Numbered from the stretch's first letter, positions 54,030-63,112 are shown. The stretch: DNA of 64,000 nt from Paenibacillus sp. UNC499MF (GCF_900107975.1 NZ_FNVF01000001.1:480323-544322); one strand, 5' to 3'. The notes: generated by a model from the letters alone, not told the origin. Translations and numbers: made by a program.

Positions 54030-55574
54030 TTGCGAACATATACATACCGGCAGCTTCTGCTGGCTCTGCTCCGCAATTACCTGCTCGGCTCCGCGATTGC
54101 GGTGCTGGGAGTAGGCAGTGTTCTGATTTATTCCACACTGCGGGCGACGAATCGCGAAATGTCCGTCATGCTGGTAATCCTGGGCGTTTCGCTCTTTGTG
54201 ATGATACTGGCCGAGTTAACCGTATTTGCGCGTCAAATGAGGCCGGTCCGTGCGGTTTTTCTTAAACATAGTCCCACTCTAGGAGAAATCAAGGAAGCGT
54301 ATATACGTATTCACCATCTTCCGGTATTGGCGGTTAAGCGCATTTTCGGTCCGCACCTGTTCGGAATGGTTCTGCCTGCCGTCGTGCTGGCCGTCGCCGC
54401 AATCCGTATGGGCATGCTGGAAATCAGTTATTTTGACCTGGCGCTTGCCGTGCTCGGCGCTCTGCTCGTAGCGTGCATGCATGCGATGATCGAATTTTTT
54501 CTGACCGCGTATTCCATCCGCCCGGCGATCCGGCATACGCGCGAGCTTGCCCTCCGCCTTCACGGCACGGAAGTGTCTCTGGACGGCAGAGTGCTGTTTT
54601 CAATCCGTAAAAAGTTCCAGTGGAGCGCGTTTCTGATCGGCACCTTCCCGCTTTTTCTGTATTATTTGACCGTTCAGCTCCGTCTGGTCCGGGAGGATAC
54701 CTCACTGCTGATCGATTACTGGAACTGGGACGCGATGATCATTCTGCTCGGCATTCTGTTCGCTTCGCTGGGTGCCTGGCTGCTTTCCCGGGATATCGAG
54801 CATCCCATCGGACAGATTCACAAAGTCATGGGAGAAGTCCGCGCGGGGAATCTGGCTACACATGCGCCGGATCTTTATCCCGATGAGTTTTCGCGTCTGG
54901 TAGCGGGCTTCAATCACATGGTGGAAGGACTCCGGGAGCGCGACCGGATCAACCATGAGCTGATATCGGGCTATTTTGCCGCTCTGGCCGCCGCGCTGGA
55001 TGCCAGAGACGCTTACACGGCGGGACACTCCGAAAGGGTGGCGGGTTATTCCGTCCGGATCGGCAGTCTGGCCGGATTCTCCGAACACGATTTGGAGGAG
55101 CTTCGCAAAACGGCGCTGCTGCATGATATCGGCAAAATCGGAATCAGCGACACTGTGCTGTTAAAAGAAGGGCGGCTCACGGACGACGAGTTTGCCCAGA
55201 TTCAGATGCATCCGGCGCTGGGGGAGCGGATTCTGAGGCAGATAGAGCCGCAGAGCCTGATGGCTCCGTTCCTGCCGGGAGTCCGCTCCCATCATGAACG
55301 GTTTGACGGCCGGGGCTACCCGGACGGCCTCAAGGGCCAGGATATCCCCCTTTTCGGCCGGGTGATCGCCATTGCCGACGCTTACGACGCGATGACCTCG
55401 GACCGCCCGTACCGCCAAGGGATGTCCGCGGAGAAGGCGCTGTCCATTTTGAAAGAAGGAAGAGGTACGCAGTGGGATCCTCACTTCGCCACCTTGTTTA
55501 TCGGCTGGCTGGAAGAAGAGAGCGGGCCGAATAAATCCGCCGGAACGGAAAGAACGCGCGAACACGCCGGCTGA
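54030..55574 (+). CDS. Membrane HD-GYP domain phosphodiesterase
   Basis: The 514-residue protein has about six membrane segments in the first 270 residues, a HAMP-like region (about 250-305: RDIEHPIGQIHKVMGEVRAGN) and an HD-GYP domain (about 315-500) with LLHDIGKIGI, HHERFDGRGYPDG and ADAYDAMTSDRPYR. HD-GYP enzymes degrade cyclic di-GMP; many in Bacillota are not tested. The frame opens at 53910, but GGAGAGGGG with 7-base spacing supports TTG 54030. Together with the cyclase at the window start it suggests active cyclic di-GMP signalling in this organism. Confidence 0.88.
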   Translation: MRTYTYRQLLLALLRNYLLGSAIAVLGVGSVLIYSTLRATNREMSVMLVILGVSLFVMILAELTVFARQMRPVRAVFLKHSPTLGEIKEAYIRIHHLPVLAVKRIFGPHLFGMVLPAVVLAVAAIRMGMLEISYFDLALAVLGALLVACMHAMIEFFLTAYSIRPAIRHTRELALRLHGTEVSLDGRVLFSIRKKFQWSAFLIGTFPLFLYYLTVQLRLVREDTSLLIDYWNWDAMIILLGILFASLGAWLLSRDIEHPIGQIHKVMGEVRAGNLATHAPDLYPDEFSRLVAGFNHMVEGLRERDRINHELISGYFAALAAALDARDAYTAGHSERVAGYSVRIGSLAGFSEHDLEELRKTALLHDIGKIGISDTVLLKEGRLTDDEFAQIQMHPALGERILRQIEPQSLMAPFLPGVRSHHERFDGRGYPDGLKGQDIPLFGRVIAIADAYDAMTSDRPYRQGMSAEKALSILKEGRGTQWDPHFATLFIGWLEEESGPNKSAGTERTREHAG

Positions 55575-55839
55575 CTTGGCAGACCGGAAGGCGGGGAGGC
55601 GCTTCCGTACGGATGCTGGAATGAACGAAAAGACACAGGCACTTTCCGCAGGGCGGACGTGATGTGTCTTTTCGTTACACGAGGAGTCTTGGGAGCCGTG
55701 CCGATTGTAACGGTGGAAAGGGGAAGGAAGGAATAGGAATCCATAATTTGGCCCCGCGGCCGCGGCTGTTTTTATTTGAATTCAATCGAACGGTGTATTA
55801 CGGTGTATCTAAACGTGTGTGAATAAGGAGGAAATGTCC

Positions 55840-56550
55840 ATGTGCGGACGGTATACGATCACGGTAACGGTAGAGGAGCTTATGGCCCGCTTCGGCCTTT
55901 TCGATGCGCCGGGCATCCCTTATCACAATCCGAAATATAACGTAGCCCCCGGCCAGATGGTGCCGGCCGTCGTGAACGACGGCCGGAGTAACCGGATCGG
56001 CGAACTGAAATGGGGGCTGATCCCCGAGTGGGCCAAGGATGAAAGCGCCGGTGCCAAAATGCTGAATGCCCGCGCGGAAACGGCCGCGGACAAACCCGCT
56101 TACCGCATCCCTTTGCGCCGCAAGCGGTGTCTCATTCCGGCCGACGGATTTTACGAGTGGAAGCGGGAAGGGGGACGCAAGCAGCCCATGCGTATCCGGC
56201 TGAAGGACGGCGGCCTATTTGCGATGGCCGGTCTCTACGATATTTGGCTTTCGCCCGACGGCCGGCGCGTCAGCACCTGTACCGTGCTGACAACCGCACC
56301 GAACCCGCTTGTGGCGGAAATTCATGACCGGATGCCGGTTATTTTGCGGCGGGAGGACGAGGCTTTGTGGCTGGACCGGCGGATTCAGGACCCTGCCGAT
56401 CTGCTGTCTTTGCTGCAGCCCTATCCGGCCGCGGAGATGGAGGCGTACCCGGTTTCGCAGCTGGTCGGGAACGTGCGTAATGACAGTCCGCAGCTGATCG
56501 AACCGGTCATGCCCCCGGAGAGCCCCGTACAGGAAGGATGGCAGCTGTAA
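55840..56550 (+). CDS. SRAP (YedK/HMCES) family DNA-protein crosslinking protein
   Basis: The 236-residue protein protects abasic sites in single-stranded DNA by a covalent bond through Cys2. MCGRYT at the N-terminus puts Cys2 in place after Met removal; NARAET, the FYEWKRE Glu and HDRMPVIL His complete the active site. The frame opens at 55819, but only ATG 55840 exposes Cys2, and AAGGAGG is 8 bases upstream of it. No LexA box was found upstream; a CGAAC half-site is near 55788. It lies 2.5 kb from the SOS group. Confidence 0.92.
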   Translation: MCGRYTITVTVEELMARFGLFDAPGIPYHNPKYNVAPGQMVPAVVNDGRSNRIGELKWGLIPEWAKDESAGAKMLNARAETAADKPAYRIPLRRKRCLIPADGFYEWKREGGRKQPMRIRLKDGGLFAMAGLYDIWLSPDGRRVSTCTVLTTAPNPLVAEIHDRMPVILRREDEALWLDRRIQDPADLLSLLQPYPAAEMEAYPVSQLVGNVRNDSPQLIEPVMPPESPVQEGWQL

Positions 56551-56560
56551 AAGCGGCCTG

Positions 56561-56631
56561 AAACAGGCCCGAAGAGTCCGTGCGGCAAAGCGAAGTTCGC
56601 GGACCGCCGATTCTTGATTCGGGCTGTTTCT
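56561..56631 (+). terminator. Long hairpin after the SRAP gene
   Basis: AAACAGGCCCGAA pairs with TTCGGGCTGTTT; inner segments pair further. The T run is short (TTTC), so termination may be weak. Confidence 0.5.
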
Positions 56632-56775
56632 ATGGGCATTCAGGCAGGTCTGAATTAATCGGATCCGTCCTGCAAATTTTTCTGAATGATCTGCTCCGAA
56701 TTAACCTGGATTGATCCGGCCCGGCCTAACCGACCGCGGGATTAAAAAACGCTCGGCACTGCCGGGCTAAACACC

Positions 56776-56821
56776 CGAAAAAAAGCGGGGATCCTCGTGT
56801 GGAAGGATCCCCGCTTTTTCG
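56776..56821. terminator. Bidirectional terminator downstream of the MFS gene
   Basis: AAAAAGCGGGGATCC pairs perfectly with GGATCCCCGCTTTTT, a 15-bp stem with A and T runs on either side. Confidence 0.9.
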
Positions 56822-56827
56822 ATTGAT

Positions 56828-58450
56828 TTACTCCGCGGCAGGTTCGGTTTTGCCTGCCGGATCTTTTTTCCGTTCGGTTAGTTTGATTGTCGGTACGGCC
56901 ACCGTAAGCACGGCTCCCAGTATAATGAAAATCAGCGCGAACAAGTAGACGGAATGCAGAGAGGAGACGAGCGAATTTTTCAGAATCGGAGCAATGGTTT
57001 TCCAAAACTCCGCGGGCATCTCCTTCATAGCTTCGGGGCTGAACAGGAACGAATACAGCCCTTGCGGATTCGTATGAATCATTTCCGTAAATTTGGCCGT
57101 CATTTCCTTCGCCTGTTCGGGCAGCTTTTGCAGCACGGGGACAAGCGTGTCCGTCAACTGGCTGGTCGATTTATGATTCATAATCGCCCCGAGGATGGTC
57201 ATCCCGAACGTTCCGCCGATGGAACGGAAAAACTGGCTCGACGAAGTGACGACCCCGAGCTCCGATTTCGGGAAGGATTCCTGGAGCACAAGCGTCAGGA
57301 TCGGCATGACAAGCCCCATGCCAAGACCGATTACGAGCATAATCATCGTAGCGGTAAGCTTCGTCGTGTCAATGCTCATCGTGGTCAGGAGCAGGAATCC
57401 TGCCGCCATTACGATCATGCCGATGCTGATCTGGACTTTCGGACCGATTTTGTAGACGATCTGACCGCCTATGATACTGGCGATAATCATGGTAATCATC
57501 ATCGGGGTCATGATAGTACCGGACGCCGAGGCGCTGACACCGACAACTCCCTGCATAAAGAGCGGCACGAAAATAATGGCGCCGAACATGCCGATGCTCA
57601 TCAGAAAACCGATGCCGTTGAGCACGGTGAACGTACGGTTTTTAAACAAGCGGACCGGAAGGATCGCTTCCTCCGTACGGGATTCGATAATAATGAAAGC
57701 GGTGATGGAGATAACGGCGAGAACGAACAGGCCGATAATCTGCCAGGACAGCCACGGATACTCGCTGCCCCCGAAGCTGAGACCGAGCAGGAGACTGACG
57801 ACCCCGACAATCATGGTAAACATGCCGGCTACGTCGAACTTGACGGGGCCTTGTGTCTTGTGTTTGTTGAGGCCCATGGCGATAAAGATAACGGCGATAA
57901 TCCCGACAGGCAGATTGATGTAGAACACCCATCTCCAGTTGAGGCCGTCCACGATCCATCCGCCGATCTGCGGGCCGATTACGGATGCGAGACCATAGAG
58001 GGCACCGAAAACGCCCTGCCATTTGGCACGCTGCTTGCCCGTAAACAAGTCTCCGATAATAATCATCGCCATCGGCATCATAATGCCACCGCCGATACCT
58101 TGAATGCCGCGGTAGACGATAAGCTGAGTTATGCTGTCGGTCGTTCCGCAAAGCGCGGAGCTCACCATAAATATAATAAGCCCCGTCACATAGACGACGC
58201 GCCGGCCGAGAAGGTCCGCCAGTTTACCGGCAATCGGCACAACCGCGGTGGACGTCAGCATGTAGGCGGTAGTCAGCCATGTCATATAACCGAGACCGCC
58301 AAGCTCTCCGACAATACGCGGCATAGCGGTTCCCACGATCGTTCCTTCGAGTGCTCCGAACAGCATGGCGATAATCAGACCCGCGATCAGCATGCCGCGG
58401 TGTTTGGTCATTTCTTGTTGATCCTGCTCCAGTTTAAGTGTTTCTCCCAT
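56828..58450 (-). CDS. DHA2-family multidrug MFS transporter (EmrB/QacA type)
   Basis: The 540-residue protein has about 14 membrane segments. Motif A is GKLADLLGRRVVY and the motif C region LYGLASVIGPQIGG lies in helix 5, both typical of drug/H+ antiporters. The N-terminal sequence LFGALEGTIVGTAMPRI is the family signature around TM1. The loop before the last helix is long (about 70 residues). CGGAG lies 8 bases before the ATG. The MarR regulator gene is immediately upstream (20 bases), suggesting one repressed operon. Confidence 0.92.
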   Translation of the reverse strand: MGETLKLEQDQQEMTKHRGMLIAGLIIAMLFGALEGTIVGTAMPRIVGELGGLGYMTWLTTAYMLTSTAVVPIAGKLADLLGRRVVYVTGLIIFMVSSALCGTTDSITQLIVYRGIQGIGGGIMMPMAMIIIGDLFTGKQRAKWQGVFGALYGLASVIGPQIGGWIVDGLNWRWVFYINLPVGIIAVIFIAMGLNKHKTQGPVKFDVAGMFTMIVGVVSLLLGLSFGGSEYPWLSWQIIGLFVLAVISITAFIIIESRTEEAILPVRLFKNRTFTVLNGIGFLMSIGMFGAIIFVPLFMQGVVGVSASASGTIMTPMMITMIIASIIGGQIVYKIGPKVQISIGMIVMAAGFLLLTTMSIDTTKLTATMIMLVIGLGMGLVMPILTLVLQESFPKSELGVVTSSSQFFRSIGGTFGMTILGAIMNHKSTSQLTDTLVPVLQKLPEQAKEMTAKFTEMIHTNPQGLYSFLFSPEAMKEMPAEFWKTIAPILKNSLVSSLHSVYLFALIFIILGAVLTVAVPTIKLTERKKDPAGKTEPAAE

Positions 58451-58470
58451 CGTTCAAACTCCGTTTCTCT

Positions 58471-58935
58471 CTATGATTTGCAGCATTTTCCGCTGCCGTC
58501 ATTTTCATCTCCGGCAATGTTTTGCAGTTTTTCGGAAATTTTCATCAGCGATTCAAGCTCGTCCTGGTCGAGCCGCGAATAATACTGCTTGATGACTTCG
58601 AACGTTCTCTTCTTCGCTTCTTTAAGCACGCTTTGCCCGTGTTCCGTAAGGGACACCATGACGACACGGCGGTCGTTCTCATCGTGATGCCGGACGACAA
58701 GCTTGTTCTGTTCCATCCGGTCGATCATAACCGTAATGGCGCTGGGCTTTACCTCCATCATTTCGGCCAGCTGGGTGATTTTACCGGGTCCGGTCTCCGC
58801 GATCCAGTTCAGCACGTGGAATTGCGGACCGGTCAGCCCCATTTCTTTAAAATGAGACATCTGAGGCCCGATTCTGCGGTAAAAGGACATGGTGGCCCGT
58901 AAAATTCGGGCTACGTAATCTTCGTTATCGAGCAC
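58471..58935 (-). CDS. MarR-family transcriptional regulator
   Basis: The 154-residue winged-helix protein has LTGPQFHVLNWIAE, ITQLAEMMEVKPSAITVMIDRME and the wing DENDRRVVMVSLTEHG. It probably represses itself and the downstream efflux gene. It ends with DGSGKCCKS, two adjacent Cys that could respond to oxidation. The frame opens at 58977, but AAAGGAGGAG lies inside that extension and fits GTG 58935. The region just upstream is AT-rich with TTATTATTTAAACTATATAA, likely promoter and operator. Confidence 0.9.
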   Translation of the reverse strand: MLDNEDYVARILRATMSFYRRIGPQMSHFKEMGLTGPQFHVLNWIAETGPGKITQLAEMMEVKPSAITVMIDRMEQNKLVVRHHDENDRRVVMVSLTEHGQSVLKEAKKRTFEVIKQYYSRLDQDELESLMKISEKLQNIAGDENDGSGKCCKS

Positions 58936-59130
58936 GGAAGATAGTCTCCTCCTTTCGGATTCAAAAATTATATTCACTGTTTATTATTTAAACTATATAA
59001 ATATTAAGTGGTGTATATAAAAAAGTCAATCACCCGCTTTACAAAAAGCGAGCGCTCTGCCGGAAAAGAAGCAAAACGCTGTCCCGATGTGCTACAATGA
59101 AGAAAGCAGGTATAGTTGCGGAGGGTATAG

Positions 59131-60486
59131 ATGAGAACGACGATAAACCAACACAGAAAACCGGTATGGATCGGTTTCCTGCTGGGGCTGCTGACTGCCT
59201 GCATCCTGATCGGACAAGCTTATGCTTTTCTCTGGACGGAGCAGCAGAAGGCGAACAGCCGGAACCATCTGTTCTGGGATTCGTATTTAAACGCCATGTA
59301 CGGCGTTGATAAAAATTGGTCTTCCGTAATTAAACAGTTAAAAAAAGATTCAGACCCGCAGCGCTTGGCCGCAGATGCCGGTCTTCGCCTGTACAATGCC
59401 GATCAGAAGCTGCTCTTCGACGCGGCCGCATCGTCTTCATCCGATAAGGAAGACCATGCAGCCGCCGGCATCGATTTGAAGACCGTTAAGGACGGTAGCC
59501 GGACTCTGGGTTATTATAGTTTGCCCGCCGCGCCGTTTCATCATCCGGAGCCGCCGTTTTGGGCCGCCGTACTGGCGGGCTCGCTGCTCGTCGGAGGGGC
59601 CGCCGGCCTCTACATGAAGCGGGGAGACAAACGGTTTCAGACGATGCTGGACCGCATCCTCTTCCGCCTTGCCATTCTGGCGAGGGAAGACGGATCCGGC
59701 CTATCCTTCAGGCGTGGCAAAGAAAACGGCGGTGCGGACATAAACGCCAGAACGGCGGAAGCGGATGCCCTGCTTACGGGCGTCGAGGACAAGCTGCGGC
59801 AGATGGAAACCGTGCGTCCGCGCATGGTCGCCGATCTGACCCAGGAGCTCAGGCGTCCGCTTACGGTGCTCCGCTCCAGCCTGGAGCAGGCGCAGATCGA
59901 AGAGAAGAGGCTCACGACCGATAAAGCGGCCGCACTCTTCGAGGAAGTCAGCCTTATGTCGGCGCTCGTGAACGACATGCAGCAGCTCATGCTCGCCGAA
60001 TCCGGCCATCTGGAGCTGGAGCGGCAGTGGTTCTCGCTCCGGGCGGTCCTCGATCCGCTGATCGTCCGGCTGGAAGCGGAGGCCCGCGCCTCCGGCATCG
60101 AGCTGCGCTATTCGCCGTCCAGGGAGGTCAGCCTGTACGGCGACCGCCACAAGCTGGAGCAGGCTTTCGGCCATCTGCTCGGGAACGCCGTGCGGCTGGC
60201 TCGTTCGTCGGCCGCCGTGTCGGTCACCGTCAACGATCTGGAAGTGACCGTCACCGTCCGTGACGACGGGACCGGCCTTACGCACGACGAGATTCCGCAT
60301 CTGTTCGAACGCTTTTACCGGACCGCTTATCCGTCGGCCGCCGCGGCTTCAGAACCGGGGCTGGGCTTCGGGATGGCTTTGGTCAAGCAGTATGTGGAGG
60401 CCCATAACGGAAGTGTCCGGGTCACAAGCGAAGCGGGTCAGGGAACGTCTTTTACCGTCCGTCTGCCTATATTTACCGGAACGTAA
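59131..60486 (+). CDS. Sensor histidine kinase homologue with Gln at the phosphoacceptor site
   Basis: The 451-residue protein has two membrane helices (about 13-34 and 142-162) flanking an extracellular sensor of about 105 residues, then a dimerisation region and a HATPase domain. The HisKA motif normally reads SHELRTPL; here it is TQELRRPL, so the phosphorylated His is Gln238 (codon CAG at 59842-59844). The ATP site looks intact: N box LLGNAV, G1 DDGTGL, G2 GLGFGMALVKQY. No response regulator gene is adjacent. It could be a pseudokinase sensor or work with a partner kinase. GGAGGGT precedes the ATG. Confidence 0.85.
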   Translation: MRTTINQHRKPVWIGFLLGLLTACILIGQAYAFLWTEQQKANSRNHLFWDSYLNAMYGVDKNWSSVIKQLKKDSDPQRLAADAGLRLYNADQKLLFDAAASSSSDKEDHAAAGIDLKTVKDGSRTLGYYSLPAAPFHHPEPPFWAAVLAGSLLVGGAAGLYMKRGDKRFQTMLDRILFRLAILAREDGSGLSFRRGKENGGADINARTAEADALLTGVEDKLRQMETVRPRMVADLTQELRRPLTVLRSSLEQAQIEEKRLTTDKAAALFEEVSLMSALVNDMQQLMLAESGHLELERQWFSLRAVLDPLIVRLEAEARASGIELRYSPSREVSLYGDRHKLEQAFGHLLGNAVRLARSSAAVSVTVNDLEVTVTVRDDGTGLTHDEIPHLFERFYRTAYPSAAAASEPGLGFGMALVKQYVEAHNGSVRVTSEAGQGTSFTVRLPIFTGT

Positions 60487-60537
60487 GCCGGATATAATAA
60501 AGGCTGCGGGCATACCTTCAAATGAGGAGGGACGACG

Positions 60538-60849
60538 ATGAGCTACCTTAAATTGCTGCAAATTTACGAAAATGACGGTATGACGCCTAAACGCGCCACC
60601 TCGTTCCGATATGATCAAATGCTCGGAACCATCCTGCAGGAAATGAAGCCTACGGAAGTAGGCAGTTCCATGGTGCTCTGCCGGGTGGACGATTTCCGGT
60701 CTTTCCAGACAACCCGGGTTCAGGCCATCGACCGGGACGGTGCCGAGTTTCGGGTGCTCACCCGGAACACGATTTACCATTTCGAAGTCGTGGAGAGCCG
60801 GAACGCTTCGCCGGCTTCGCGCCGTGCGTTATGCGAAACTTCTTCGTGA
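60538..60849 (+). CDS. Small protein of unknown function
   Basis: I do not recognise this 103-residue protein. The first 85 residues look like a compact alpha/beta domain (YLKLLQIYENDG, MVLCRVDDFRSFQ, FRVLTRNTIYHFEVV). The last 15 residues are Ala/Ser/Arg-rich and may be a disordered end. It has a clean GGAGG site 7 bases before the ATG and lies 51 bases after the kinase-like gene, so it may be co-transcribed with it; the pairing is its only functional hint. Confidence 0.65.
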   Translation: MSYLKLLQIYENDGMTPKRATSFRYDQMLGTILQEMKPTEVGSSMVLCRVDDFRSFQTTRVQAIDRDGAEFRVLTRNTIYHFEVVESRNASPASRRALCETSS

Positions 60850-60945
60850 AGCCGAGACCGGTCGCAGACATCCGCCACCAGCAGATGCGAGTGCCCGGTT
60901 ATGCGATACGGCACCGCGTGTGAGACGAGCTTGCGCACGGTGTGC

Positions 60946-60989
60946 AAAAACGCCTCTCAGTCCGTTTAACGGGCAGAGAGGCGTTTTTT
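60946..60989. terminator. Bidirectional terminator between the 60538 gene and the antiporter
   Basis: AAAAACGCCTCTC pairs with GAGAGGCGTTTTTT with A and T runs flanking the stem. Confidence 0.9.
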
Positions 60990-61002
60990 GTGCCGGCGCA
61001 AA

Positions 61003-62163
61003 TCATTCGCCGGTATTCCGTGCCGCGGCAGCGGGACTCTTTTCGCTGAAAAAGAGCTTCATCATCGGCGGTGTGACGATAGTGGTCACGAGAACGACGA
61101 CGACAATGACCGCGAACATGTCTTCGGAAAGCAGCCCGGACTCCTGACCGATGGCGGCAATAATCAAGGCGACTTCGCCGCGGGATACCATGGCTGCGCC
61201 GATGGCCAGAGAGCTGCGCCACTTGAACCCGGCGAGTCTGGCGCCGACGGCGGAACCGGCAAGCTTCGTCGCGATGGCAAGAAGACTGAGCATTACGATA
61301 AGCCCGATCGAAGAGGAGATTCCCTGGAATTGCACGGTAGCTCCGATGGACGTGAAGAAAACGGGCACGAAGATGGAGTAACCGATCGTCTCCACTTTCT
61401 CGAACACTTCGTGCTTGAAATTCGTCAGACTGATGGCGACTCCGGCGATATAAGCACCGATAATAGCCGCGACTCCGGCATATTCCGCCATATAGGCGTA
61501 ACCGAAGCAGATGATGAGAGCGGCGGAGATTACCGTTTCCGTAACACGCAGGGGAGCGAACTTTTTCAAGATCCAAGGGACCGCTTTCCAGGCGAAAAGA
61601 AGAGCAAGTGCGAAGAAAACGACTTTTTTGACGACAATCATGCCGAGGTTAACGTCTCCGCCCGCCATGCTCATCACAAAAGCGAGCGCGATAATGACAA
61701 GCACATCGTCGATGACGGCCGCTCCGAGGATCGTCGTCCCTTCCCTGGATTTCAGCTGGCCCATCTCCTTGAGCGCCTGGACCGAGATGCTGACGCTGGT
61801 CGCGGACAGGAGGAGGCCGAGAAACGAAGCTTCCAGCGGAGATTGATTCAGCAGGATGCCGGCGAGATAACCGAGGCCGAACGGGACGATAATGCCGGCG
61901 ACTCCGACATAACCGGAGGCTTTGCCCGTACGTTTAAACTCCTTCGTATCGGTTTCGAGGCCCGCGATGAACATCAGCAGAATGACCCCGATTTGACTGA
62001 TTTCCTGCAGCACATCCGTATTTGTCACGAGTCCGAGAAGATTAGGTCCCAGCACAATCCCGATAAGAAGCTTTCCCAGAACCGAAGGCTGACCCAGCCT
62101 TACACTAATATCCCCGGCCAGTTTCGATGCGAGCAAAATAATAGCGAGTTGAAAAATTAGCAC
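61003..62163 (-). CDS. CPA2-family cation:proton antiporter (KefB/NapA type)
   Basis: The 386-residue protein has about 12 membrane segments and only the transport domain; no TrkA-N or TrkA-C regulatory domain follows. Family features are RLGQPSVLGKLLIGIVLGP near the N-terminus, the ATSVSISVQALKEM helix, GAAVIDDVLVI with the paired acidic residues of the ion site (one is Asp in VIDD), and MVSRGEVALI. It exchanges Na+ or K+ for H+. The frame opens at 62175, but that GTG overlaps AAGGAG; GTG 62163 matches family starts. A promoter and a terminator-like hairpin lie upstream, so expression may be attenuated. Confidence 0.88.
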   Translation of the reverse strand: MLIFQLAIILLASKLAGDISVRLGQPSVLGKLLIGIVLGPNLLGLVTNTDVLQEISQIGVILLMFIAGLETDTKEFKRTGKASGYVGVAGIIVPFGLGYLAGILLNQSPLEASFLGLLLSATSVSISVQALKEMGQLKSREGTTILGAAVIDDVLVIIALAFVMSMAGGDVNLGMIVVKKVVFFALALLFAWKAVPWILKKFAPLRVTETVISAALIICFGYAYMAEYAGVAAIIGAYIAGVAISLTNFKHEVFEKVETIGYSIFVPVFFTSIGATVQFQGISSSIGLIVMLSLLAIATKLAGSAVGARLAGFKWRSSLAIGAAMVSRGEVALIIAAIGQESGLLSEDMFAVIVVVVLVTTIVTPPMMKLFFSEKSPAAAARNTGE

Positions 62164-62220
62164 GTACCGCCTCACACTCCTTGTTTTCTTATTGTAGGCC
62201 CGGAATCCGTAAAAGCATGC

Positions 62221-62280
62221 AAAAAGAGCCCGTTACCAAAACCCGCTACGTAGACATAGCAAGGCCTTGGTGACAGGCTC
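62221..62280 (-). promoter_or_regulatory. Terminator-like hairpin in the antiporter leader
   Basis: On the minus strand a 55-base near-continuous hairpin (GAGCC, GU, ACCAA, then GCUA arms paired with UAGC, UUGGU, AC, GGCUC; two mismatches and some G-U pairs) with an eight-base loop is followed by five U. It lies between a promoter and the antiporter start, with no other minus-strand gene upstream to terminate, so an attenuator or regulatory RNA is likely. It fits no riboswitch class I know. Confidence 0.55.
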
Positions 62281-62310
62281 CTCCGGGAACTGCAATTTTA
62301 AGTTGCTGTA

Positions 62311-62339
62311 ATTATACACCGGGAGGCGGGTGAAAGCAA
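62311..62339 (-). promoter_or_regulatory. Predicted sigma-A promoter of the antiporter leader
   Basis: On the minus strand TTGCTT (62334-62339) and a perfect TATAAT (62311-62316) are 17 bases apart. The start would be near 62304, only about 24 bases before the hairpin. Confidence 0.65.
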
Positions 62340-62383
62340 TGGAAACAGGTGGGATAGACAGACGGCAGACCGGTGAGCCATTT

Positions 62384-62413
62384 TTCGCAAGATGTTCAAG
62401 GCCGTGGTATAAT
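62384..62413 (+). promoter_or_regulatory. Predicted sigma-A promoter of lepB
   Basis: TTCGCA (62384-62389) and TATAAT (62408-62413) are 18 bases apart, about 35 bases before the lepB start. Confidence 0.55.
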
Positions 62414-62447
62414 TTAGGGAAAAAGGTTCAGAAAGGAAGATGTCTTG

Positions 62448-63002
62448 ATGAAAATATTCAAGGAAGCAATGGGTTGGGCCGGGTCTATCGGCGTTTCTTT
62501 TGTCCTCGTTCTGTTTATCGGTATTTTCGTTTTTCAGCCCTACAAAGTGGACGGGCATTCCATGGACCCCACGCTTCAGGATAACGAGCGGATTTACGTC
62601 TCCAAGCTGGTACATACTTTTGGACAGGAACCCGAATACGGGGACATCGTCGTCATCGATAGCCGGGTGGACCGTCCGCGTACGTTTAAGGACAGCGTTA
62701 TGGAACAGCCGGTCATTCAGATGATTGCGGGAACCGCGAAAAAGAAAACCTTTTACGTCAAAAGAGTGATCGGCAAAGCGGGGGACGTTCTGGAATTCAA
62801 AGATCATCAGGTACACCGGAACGGACAAGCGCTCGAGGAACCGTATATAAAAGAAACGATGAAGTTCGTTTCCGATCATAAATGGACAGTGCCGGAAGGC
62901 CATGTTTTCGTGATGGGAGATAACCGCAACGACAGCGAGGACAGCCGGGACATCGGATTTATCCCGCTTGGTCATGTAATGGGCGTCAAAAAGCTGCCTT
63001 AA
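62448..63002 (+). CDS. lepB: Signal peptidase I
   Basis: The 184-residue enzyme has one N-terminal membrane helix (about 10-28) and an extracytoplasmic catalytic domain. The Ser nucleophile is in GHSMDPTL and the general-base Lys in YVKRVIGKAGD; GDNRNDSEDSRDIG closes the domain. It removes signal peptides of secreted proteins; it resembles SipS-type enzymes of Bacilli. A TTG one codon upstream (62445) is an alternative start. AAAGGAAG precedes it. Confidence 0.94.
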   Translation: MKIFKEAMGWAGSIGVSFVLVLFIGIFVFQPYKVDGHSMDPTLQDNERIYVSKLVHTFGQEPEYGDIVVIDSRVDRPRTFKDSVMEQPVIQMIAGTAKKKTFYVKRVIGKAGDVLEFKDHQVHRNGQALEEPYIKETMKFVSDHKWTVPEGHVFVMGDNRNDSEDSRDIGFIPLGHVMGVKKLP

Positions 63003-63084
63003 CCGTTTGCGTACCGTGGAGGAGAAACATGAAAGAAGGGCATACGTTCGAGTAGGACTTTTTCATGCACAGGTGAAAACAAAC

Positions 63085-63112
63085 AAACCGCCCGTTTAGC
63101 GAGGCGGTTTTT
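63085..63112. terminator. Terminator between lepB and the GNAT gene
   Basis: AAACCGCC pairs perfectly with GGCGGTTT around ten bases, with a T run on the plus strand and a usable one on the minus strand. Confidence 0.85.

Noticed and set aside
55575-55839. LexA box upstream of the SRAP gene
   Set aside because: Only a CGAAC half-site is present at about 55788; the right half does not match.
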